Positions 45,437 through 50,819 of a DNA stretch of 50,819 nt are shown piece by piece. This stretch comes from Methylibium sp. (GTDB lineage Bacteria > Pseudomonadota > Gammaproteobacteria > Burkholderiales > Burkholderiaceae_C), in the NCBI RefSeq assembly GCF_013817345.1, contig NZ_JACDCW010000018.1:1-50819 (forward strand), written 5' to 3'. A program made the position numbers and the translations under genes. The notes under the pieces were generated by a model. The model saw only the letters and a list, made by a program, of their open reading frames with translations. It searched no databases and had not been told where the DNA came from. Every line of letters starts with the position of its first letter. The first letter of the stretch is position 1.

Positions 45437-46366
45437 ATGTCCGACACCCTCGCGACCCCGTCCACCGCGCTGCCCTCGTGGCTGGCCCGTTGGCGCCAGT
45501 TCAGCGCCCTGACCAAGCCGCGCGTCGTGCAGCTGATCGTGTTCTGCGCCGTCATCGGCATGCTGCTCGCGGTGCCGGGCTGGCCCTCGCTCGCCGCCTG
45601 GGGCGTGGCGCTGGCGGCGACGGTCGGCATCTGGCTGGTGGCCAGCGCCGCGGCGGCCTTCAACTGCCTGGTCGAGCAGACGATCGATTCGAAGATGAAG
45701 CGCACCGCCTGGCGGCCCACCGCCAAGGGCGAGCTCGACAACCGGCACACGCTCGGCTTCGCGGTGCTGCTGTGCGGTGCCGGCATGGCGGTGCTGGGGT
45801 TCTGGGTCAACGTGCTGACCATGTGGCTGACCTTCGCCACCTTCGTCGGCTATGCGGTCGTCTACACCGTGCTGCTCAAGCCGGCCACGCCGCAGAACAT
45901 CGTCATCGGCGGTGCGTCGGGCGCGATGCCGCCGGTGCTGGGCTGGGCCGCCATGCGCGGCGAGGTCGGGCCCGAGGCGCTGATGTTGTGCCTCATCATC
46001 TTCCTGTGGACGCCGCCGCATTTCTGGGCGCTGGCCCTGTACCGTTGCGAAGACTATGCGCGCGCCGGCCTGCCGATGCTCCCCGTCACCCACGGCAATG
46101 ATTTCACGCGGCTGCAGATCCTGCTCTACACCTTCGTGCTGTTCGCCGCGACCTTGCTGCCTTTCGTCTATGGCATGAGCGGCTGGATCTATCTCGTCGC
46201 CGCCGTGCTGCTCGGCGCCGGCTTCTGTGCCTACGCCTTCAAGCTGTGGCGCGGCTATAGCGAGGCGCTGGCGCGGCGCACCTTCCGTTTTTCGATCTGG
46301 CATCTGTCGCTGCTGTTCGCCGCGCTGCTGACCGATCATTACCTGGACCCGCTGCTGCGCGGTTGA
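45437..46366 (+). CDS. ctaB: Protoheme IX farnesyltransferase (heme O synthase)
   Basis: A UbiA-family membrane prenyltransferase making haem O from protohaem. The 309 residues include [21 protein letters not shown], the first Asp-rich region [21 protein letters not shown], and the second region [20 protein letters not shown]. It supplies the substrate for CtaA, encoded 14 bp upstream. The ATG at 45437 is used. Confidence 0.97.
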   Translation: MSDTLATPSTALPSWLARWRQFSALTKPRVVQLIVFCAVIGMLLAVPGWPSLAAWGVALAATVGIWLVASAAAAFNCLVEQTIDSKMKRTAWRPTAKGELDNRHTLGFAVLLCGAGMAVLGFWVNVLTMWLTFATFVGYAVVYTVLLKPATPQNIVIGGASGAMPPVLGWAAMRGEVGPEALMLCLIIFLWTPPHFWALALYRCEDYARAGLPMLPVTHGNDFTRLQILLYTFVLFAATLLPFVYGMSGWIYLVAAVLLGAGFCAYAFKLWRGYSEALARRTFRFSIWHLSLLFAALLTDHYLDPLLRG

Positions 46367-46370
46367 ACCG

Positions 46371-46958
46371 ATGCTCCGACGTTTCACTCTTCTTCTTGTC
46401 ACGGCCGCGGCCCTGCTCGCGGGCTGCGAGCGCCAGGCACCCGCCGCCGGCTTTCAGGCGATCGACATCACCGGCGCCGACTACGGCGGCGAGCTGTCGC
46501 TGCCGGACATCGGCGGTCGCCAGCGCACGCTGGCCGACTTCAAGGGCCAGGCGGTGGTGGTTTTCTTCGGCTTCACCCATTGCCCGGATGTCTGCCCGAC
46601 CACGATGGCCGAACTGGCCGCCGTGAAGGAAAAGCTGGGCGAAGACGGTGAGCGGCTGCAGGCCCTGTTCGTCACGGTCGATCCCGAGCGCGACACCCCC
46701 AAGCTGCTCGAGCGGTACATGGCGAACTTCGACCCGAGCTTCATTGCCCTGCGAGGCACGGTCGAGCAGACACAGGCGCTGGCCAAGTCGTTCAAGGCCT
46801 ATTTCCAGAAGGTGCCAGGCAAGGAGCCCGGCAGCTACTCGGTGGACCACACGGCCGGCGCGTACGTGTTCGATCCGCAGGGGCGGCTGCGCCTGTTCGT
46901 ACGCTACGGCCAGCCGGTCGAGGCGTGGGTCTCTGATCTGAAGCGCTTGCTCGCCTGA
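46371..46958 (+). CDS. SCO-family copper chaperone (CuA assembly)
   Basis: A 195-residue lipoprotein: the lipobox LLAGC puts the acylated Cys at residue 19. The periplasmic thioredoxin-like domain has the copper site HCPDVCPTTM and the distal His in SVDHTAGAYVFDPQG. SCO proteins insert copper into CuA of subunit II or keep its cysteines reduced. It starts 4 bp after ctaB and closes the cox operon. Confidence 0.95.
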   Translation: MLRRFTLLLVTAAALLAGCERQAPAAGFQAIDITGADYGGELSLPDIGGRQRTLADFKGQAVVVFFGFTHCPDVCPTTMAELAAVKEKLGEDGERLQALFVTVDPERDTPKLLERYMANFDPSFIALRGTVEQTQALAKSFKAYFQKVPGKEPGSYSVDHTAGAYVFDPQGRLRLFVRYGQPVEAWVSDLKRLLA

Positions 46959-46983
46959 TTTCGATCAGCAGGCGGCCACGAAA

Positions 46984-47010
46984 AAGGCGGCCCGCGGGCC
47001 GCCTTCGTTT
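46984..47010. terminator. Bidirectional terminator between sco and rpoH
   Basis: A perfect 22-bp palindrome AAGGCGGCCCG/CGGGCCGCCTT (46984-47005) is followed by CGTTTT on the plus strand and by TTTTT on the minus strand (AAAAA at 46981-46985). It serves the convergent sco and rpoH transcripts. Confidence 0.85.
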
Positions 47011-47024
47011 TGGCGAGTTGATGT

Positions 47025-47975
47025 TCAGGCGTACTCAGCCAAGGCCTTCCGCATCTTCTTCATGGCCGCCACCTCGACCTGGCGGATGCGCTCGGCACTC
47101 ACCCCGTATTCAGCGGCCAGTTCGTGCAGCGTCATGCCGCCCGAGCCGTTGTCGTTGACCTTGAGCCAGCGCTCTTCGACGATGCGCCGGCTGCGCGTGT
47201 CGAGCACCTCCAGGGCCTGGCTGATGCCGTCGCTGGCCAGCACGTCGCGGCGCTGGGCGTCGAGCACGCGGGTCGGCTCGGCGCTTTCATCTGCGAGGTA
47301 GGCGATCGGTGCATAGCTCTCCTCGCTGTCGTCGGTCTGCGGTTCGAGGGCCACATCGCCGCCGGACAGGCGCGTTTCCATCTCGATCACCTCTTCGCGC
47401 TTGACGTTGAGGTCGCGCGCGACGATGTCGATCTCGGCATCGGTCAGGGTGCTGCGGTGAAGGTCGGCGTCGTCGGCGTCGCCCTTGAAGCCTTGTTTCA
47501 TGGACCGCAGATTGAAGAAGAGCTTTCGCTGCGCCTTGGTGGTGGCCAGCTTGACCATGCGCCAGTTCTTCAACACGTACTCGTGGATTTCGGCCTTGAT
47601 CCAATGCAGCGCGTAACTGACCAGGCGCACGCCATGGCTCGGGTCGAAGCGCTTGACGGCCTTCATGAGGCCGACATTGCCTTCCTGGATCAGGTCGCCG
47701 TGAGGCAGGCCGTAGCCCAGGTACTGGCGCGACACCGACACCACTAGGCGCAGGTGCGACATCACCAGCCGCCCCGCGGCCTCGAGATCGTTGTGCTGGC
47801 TCAGGCGCCGGCCCAGCGACTGCTCTTCCTCGAGCGTGAGCATGGGCAGGCGGTTGACGGCCGAGATGTAGGCGTCGAGGTTGCCGAGCGAGGGCACCAG
47901 CGCCCACGGATCGCGCAGCATGGGCACCGGCGAGGCGCCGGCCATGGGAAAAGCGTGAACAGCAGCTGTGGACAT
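47025..47975 (-). CDS. rpoH: Heat-shock sigma factor RpoH (sigma-32)
   Basis: Directs RNA polymerase to heat-shock promoters. The 316 residues show region 2 (HGDLIQEGNVGLMKAVKRFD and VSYALHWIKAEIHEYVLKNW), the RpoH box (QRKLFFNLR) and region 4 (MTLHELAAEYGVSAERIRQVE). AAAAGGAGA (47983-47991) lies 7 nt upstream of the ATG. A near-perfect CIRCE operator lies 28 bp upstream, so HrcA probably represses the gene, adding a second regulatory layer over sigma-32. Confidence 0.97.
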   Translation of the reverse strand: MSTAAVHAFPMAGASPVPMLRDPWALVPSLGNLDAYISAVNRLPMLTLEEEQSLGRRLSQHNDLEAAGRLVMSHLRLVVSVSRQYLGYGLPHGDLIQEGNVGLMKAVKRFDPSHGVRLVSYALHWIKAEIHEYVLKNWRMVKLATTKAQRKLFFNLRSMKQGFKGDADDADLHRSTLTDAEIDIVARDLNVKREEVIEMETRLSGGDVALEPQTDDSEESYAPIAYLADESAEPTRVLDAQRRDVLASDGISQALEVLDTRSRRIVEERWLKVNDNGSGGMTLHELAAEYGVSAERIRQVEVAAMKKMRKALAEYA

Positions 47976-48002
47976 CGAGGGATCTCCTTTTCGGCGGCAA
48001 TA

Positions 48003-48029
48003 CTAGCACTCACGTATGTGGAGTGCTAA
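48003..48029 (-). promoter_or_regulatory. CIRCE element (HrcA operator) upstream of rpoH
   Basis: On the rpoH strand it reads TTAGCACTC, 9 bp, GAGTGCTAG: the CIRCE consensus TTAGCACTC-N9-GAGTGCTAA with a single mismatch at the last position. It lies 28 bp upstream of the rpoH ATG and about 230 bp from the divergent gcdH start, so rpoH is the obvious target. HrcA represses through CIRCE and is released on heat shock when GroE is titrated. Confidence 0.92.
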
Positions 48030-48260
48030 AAGCGCATGCAACGCTCCATTCAGTTCGATTGATTATCCACAGGAATGGTCAATACCAAGAGAGCGAGCGC
48101 ACGCTAACCAGCAGGTTCCTTGTTTAACCAACTCCGTTGAGACTGGTATTTACCCGCATCGGTTCACTCGCGCGCCGAAGTGCGACCCATGCCGACCCGC
48201 GTCGTCTGGCCGCCGCACAGCCCTCGCTAAACTCGATGGTCACTCTCAGGAGCAAAAAAC

Positions 48261-49436
48261 ATGGCTGCTGCTTTCCATTGGGACGACCCCCTTCTGCTCG
48301 ATTCGCAACTCTCCGGCGACGAGCGCGCGGTTCGTGACGCGGCGCGCGACTACTGTCAGGGTCGGCTCGCGCCGCGGGTGCTCGAGGCCTTCCGCCACGA
48401 GAAGACCGACCCGGCGATTTTTCGAGAGATGGGCGAGCTCGGCCTGCTCGGCGCCACGATCTCCGAAGCCTATGGCGGCGCCGCGCTCAACTACGTCTGC
48501 TACGGCCTGGTCGCGCGGGAAGTCGAGCGCGTCGATTCCGGCTACCGCTCGATGATGAGCGTGCAGTCTTCGCTGGTCATGGTGCCGATCGAGACCTTCG
48601 GCACCGAGGCACAGAAACAAAAATACCTGCCGCCCCTGGCACGCGGTGAATGGATCGGCTGCTTCGGCCTGACCGAGCCGAACCACGGATCCGACCCGAG
48701 CAGCATGGTGACCCGGGCCCGCAAGGTGGCCGGCGGCTTCGAGTTGACCGGCACCAAGATGTGGATCACCAACTCGCCGATCGCGGACGTCTTTCTCGTC
48801 TGGGCCAAAGACGAAGAGGGCGCGATCCGCGGCTTTATCCTCGACAAGGGCGCCAAGGGACTGTCGGCACCGGCCATCCACAGCAAGGTCGGCCTGCGCG
48901 CCAGCATCACCGGCGAGATCGTCATGGACGCGGTGTTCTGCCCGGAGGAAAACGCCTTCCCCGAAGTGCGCGGCCTGAAGGGCCCGTTCACTTGCCTGAA
49001 CAGCGCGCGCTACGGCATCGCCTGGGGCGCCCTCGGGGCCGCGGAAGACTGCTGGCACCGCGCCCGCCAGTACGTGCTCGACCGCCAGCAGTTCGGCCGC
49101 CCGCTGGCCGCCAACCAGCTGATCCAGAAGAAGCTCGCCGACATGCAGACCGACATCACGCTCGGCCTGCAAGGCTGCCTGCGCCTGGGCCGCATGAAAG
49201 ACGAAGGCACGGCAGCGCCCGAGATCACCTCGCTGATGAAGCGCAACTCCTGCGGCAAGGCGCTCGACATCGCTCGCACGGCGCGCGACATGCTCGGCGG
49301 CAACGGTATCTCCGACGAGTTCGGCGTGATCCGCCACATGGTCAATCTGGAGGTGGTCAACACCTACGAGGGCACGCACGACGTGCATGCGTTGATCCTC
49401 GGCCGGGCGCAGACGGGGATCCAGGCGTTCTTCTGA
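48261..49436 (+). CDS. gcdH: Glutaryl-CoA dehydrogenase
   Basis: A FAD enzyme converting glutaryl-CoA to crotonyl-CoA with decarboxylation, in lysine, tryptophan and aromatic breakdown. The 391-residue acyl-CoA dehydrogenase has [47 protein letters not shown] and the catalytic Glu370 in [13 protein letters not shown], all features of the GCDH branch. AGGAG is 9 nt upstream of the ATG. A TAAACT hexamer at 48227-48232 could be its -10. No CoA-transferase or regulator gene is adjacent, though a LysR-type partner is common elsewhere. Confidence 0.92.
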   Translation: MAAAFHWDDPLLLDSQLSGDERAVRDAARDYCQGRLAPRVLEAFRHEKTDPAIFREMGELGLLGATISEAYGGAALNYVCYGLVAREVERVDSGYRSMMSVQSSLVMVPIETFGTEAQKQKYLPPLARGEWIGCFGLTEPNHGSDPSSMVTRARKVAGGFELTGTKMWITNSPIADVFLVWAKDEEGAIRGFILDKGAKGLSAPAIHSKVGLRASITGEIVMDAVFCPEENAFPEVRGLKGPFTCLNSARYGIAWGALGAAEDCWHRARQYVLDRQQFGRPLAANQLIQKKLADMQTDITLGLQGCLRLGRMKDEGTAAPEITSLMKRNSCGKALDIARTARDMLGGNGISDEFGVIRHMVNLEVVNTYEGTHDVHALILGRAQTGIQAFF

Positions 49437-49456
49437 AGCCGCGCCGGCGGCCCTGC

Positions 49457-49502
49457 GTCAGCACCACGTCAGGACGCTGCCCTCGCGCCTGACGATGCTG
49501 AC
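49457..49502. repeat. Two-tier inverted repeat between gcdH and the response regulator
   Basis: Outer arms GTCAGCA (49457-49463)/TGCTGAC (49496-49502) and inner arms CGTCAGG (49467-49473)/CCTGACG (49488-49494) form nested perfect 7-bp stems with a small internal loop and a 14-nt apex. The loop is not followed by a T-run. It could be a Rho-linked 3' structure, an operator or a leader element. Confidence 0.55.
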
Positions 49503-49589
49503 CCGCACGGCCTCTGCACCGGCGCTACAGTGCCCGGCGTCGTTCGTTCGACCCGTGCGCGCGACCTGCCCGCAACGCCACTCACCACC

Positions 49590-50285
49590 ATGCACATCCT
49601 GCTCGCCGAAGACGATCCGGCCGTGGCCGAGTCCACCGCCCGGGCGCTGCGTTCGCAGGGCTGGGTGGTCGATCACACGGCACGCGGCGAGCCGGTGCCG
49701 GCGTCGGTCAAGGCCGATCCCTACGATCTGCTCATCCTCGACATCGGCCTGGCCGGCATCGACGGCTTCGAGACGCTGCGGCGCGTGCGCGCGCAGGGCT
49801 CGACGCTGCCCGTGCTCATCCTCACCGCACGTGACGCCATCGAGGACCGGGTCCACGGCCTGGAAACCGGCGCCGACGACTACCTCGTCAAGCCCTTCGC
49901 GCTGGCCGAACTGATCGCCCGCGTGCGTGTGCTGACGCGGCGTCACCAGGCCCGCCAGGGCAGCGTGCTTTCCATGGGCGGGCTGCGCATGGACATCGAG
50001 GCCCGCCGCGCCTGGATCGGCGCGCAGGCGCTGGAGCTGTCGGCACGCGAGTGGGCGGTGCTGGAGTACCTGCTCGGGCGCGTCGGTCACGTCGTCGGCA
50101 AGGAGCAGATCCTGCAGGCGATCAGCGGCTGGGACGATGCGCTGTCGGAGAACGCGGTGGAGGTCTACGTCTCGCGGCTGCGGCCCAAGATCGAGCCGGC
50201 CGGGTTGCGCATCCGCTCGGTTCGCGGCTTCGGCTACCTCGTCGAAGAAGTTCTCGCCCCCGCCACGCCGCCTGCGGGGTCCTGA
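49590..50285 (+). CDS. OmpR-family response regulator (TctD/QseB-like)
   Basis: A 231-residue DNA-binding regulator. The receiver domain has the acidic pair AEDD (residues 6-9), phosphoacceptor Asp51 (LLILDIGLAGIDGF) and Lys in DDYLVKPFAL. A winged helix (SAREWAVLEYLLGRVGHVVGKEQIL; ENAVEVYVSRLRPKI; IRSVRGFGYLVEE) follows. The loop after Asp51 reads GLAGIDG where LPGIDG is more usual. The ATG at 49590 begins MHILLAEDD. Its TGA overlaps the kinase ATG (TGATG), so the pair is coupled. The signal is unknown; a TctD-type role in tricarboxylate uptake is one possibility. Confidence 0.92.
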   Translation: MHILLAEDDPAVAESTARALRSQGWVVDHTARGEPVPASVKADPYDLLILDIGLAGIDGFETLRRVRAQGSTLPVLILTARDAIEDRVHGLETGADDYLVKPFALAELIARVRVLTRRHQARQGSVLSMGGLRMDIEARRAWIGAQALELSAREWAVLEYLLGRVGHVVGKEQILQAISGWDDALSENAVEVYVSRLRPKIEPAGLRIRSVRGFGYLVEEVLAPATPPAGS

Positions 50286-50819
50286 TGCTGCGCAGCCTCA
50301 AGGCCACCCTCATGCTGTGGGTGCTGCTGGTGATGCTGCTGATCGCGCCCTTGCGGGCTTCTCTCGAGTTGCGCAGCCAGATGCAGCGCATGAACGCCGC
50401 TTACGACGCGGCGCTCGGCGACTGGGCCCTGGCGCTCGGCAACCTCGTGCACGTGGCGGGCGACGAGGTGCGTTTCGACCTCAATGCGCAGACCGAGGAG
50501 TCGCTGCGCACGAGCAGCACCGTGGCCGTGTTCTTCGTGGTGCTCGGCCCCGACGGCGAGCCGATCGCCGGCGATGCCCTGCTGCGCGAGCCGCGTCTGG
50601 CGCTGGAGCGCGGCGAGCGCCGCCTGTTCGAGACCCGGCTCGATGGGCTGCCGGTGCGCGTGGCGGTGCATGCGGTCGAGTGCGGCCGGCGCTTGTGCCA
50701 GGTGCGCGTGGCCGAGACGCTCGACGAGCGCGAGCGCGCGCGCACCGACTCGCTGGTGCTGACCTTGTTGCTGGCTTTCGGCAGCACGGCGCTGTTCGCG
50801 CTGGCGATCGGCTTCGTGG
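50285..50819 (+). CDS. Sensor histidine kinase, N-terminal part (TctE-like), cut by the window end
   Basis: The first 178 codons of a membrane kinase paired with the upstream regulator. TM1 (LMLWVLLVMLLIAPLRASLEL, about residues 9-29) is followed by a periplasmic sensor region with YDAALGDWALALGNLV, FFVVLGPDGEPIAGD and VRVAETLDERERARTDSLV, typical of the 2CSK_N sensor of TctE/QseC kinases. The frame then enters TM2 (LTLLLAFGSTALFALAIGF) as the window stops. HisKA and HATPase domains must lie beyond. The start ATG overlaps the regulator's stop. Confidence 0.88.
   Translation, partial: MLRSLKATLMLWVLLVMLLIAPLRASLELRSQMQRMNAAYDAALGDWALALGNLVHVAGDEVRFDLNAQTEESLRTSSTVAVFFVVLGPDGEPIAGDALLREPRLALERGERRLFETRLDGLPVRVAVHAVECGRRLCQVRVAETLDERERARTDSLVLTLLLAFGSTALFALAIGFV

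Noticed and set aside
48030-48110. A clear sigma-70 promoter for rpoH using GATAAT
   Set aside because: TTGACC and GATAAT occur on the rpoH strand but only 9 bp apart, so they cannot form one promoter. I leave the promoter unassigned.
1-50819. Defence island, prophage, integron or transposon
   Set aside because: No integrase, transposase, restriction, toxin-antitoxin or phage-like protein was recognised, and gene content and base composition look uniform.

Overview
The window is GC-rich, densely packed bacterial chromosome. The family mix and local gene order point to a betaproteobacterium of the order Burkholderiales (Comamonadaceae or the neighbouring Rubrivivax/Leptothrix group). Pointers are pilR-ampD, nrdA-nrdB followed by a lysine/alanine-rich H1-like protein, aroQ-accB-accC-prmA-DUF3426, rubredoxin joined to pilGHIJ-chpA, and a caa3-type cox operon carrying the small assembly protein, DUF2970 and the twin-transmembrane DUF2909 protein. 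The genus cannot be fixed by reading alone. I see no prophage, insertion sequence, CRISPR array, tRNA or rRNA.

Layout. 1-1.7 kb: the 3' part of pilR (its receiver end lies outside the window) overlapping ampD. 1.7-7.4 kb: class Ia ribonucleotide reductase. nrdA is preceded by a promoter overlapped by two NrdR-like boxes 31 bp apart and by a leader of about 325 nt. A 229-bp palindrome-rich spacer separates nrdA from nrdB. An H1-like protein gene with a clear terminator follows. 7.4-24.0 kb: an almost unbroken minus-strand run of 17 genes. In transcription order these are a ThiD-like kinase, hemL, mpl, a YqiA-type esterase, an RNase II-family exonuclease, a TonB-like protein, aroE, mtgA, an unrecognised protein, a TlpA-like thioredoxin, aroQ, accB, accC, prmA, a DUF3426 zinc-ribbon protein, a PfkB kinase and a small membrane coiled-coil protein. 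They serve mainly cell-wall, fatty-acid, aromatic and haem precursor supply. 24.1-34.7 kb: rubredoxin followed by the Pil-Chp chemosensory cluster pilG, pilH, pilI, pilJ and a 2133-residue ChpA/CheA hybrid kinase. With pilR at the window start, this indicates type IV pilus twitching motility. 34.7-37.0 kb: trmL and comF on the minus strand, and a divergent BioC-like methyltransferase. 37.0-47.0 kb: DUF2244, then a complete aa3/caa3 oxidase locus with its assembly factors (coxB with fused cytochrome c, coxA, small protein, ctaG, DUF2970, coxC, SURF1, a SCO-like membrane protein, ctaA, ctaB, sco). It is interrupted only by a convergent DUF2909 gene behind a strong bidirectional terminator. 47.0-50.8 kb: rpoH on the minus strand behind a near-perfect CIRCE (HrcA) operator, a divergent glutaryl-CoA dehydrogenase gene, and a TctD/TctE-like two-component pair whose kinase runs off the window end.

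Most of the window is conserved core genome, and I did not find a convincing new multi-gene system. The best leads are regulatory or small-scale: the NrdR/promoter architecture and unusual nrdA-nrdB spacer, HrcA control of the heat-shock sigma factor, a second Cx3C SCO-like protein inside the cox locus, the rubredoxin tied to the chemosensory operon, an unrecognised 204-residue protein in the cell-wall gene run, and two strong intergenic stem-loops with no obvious terminator role.
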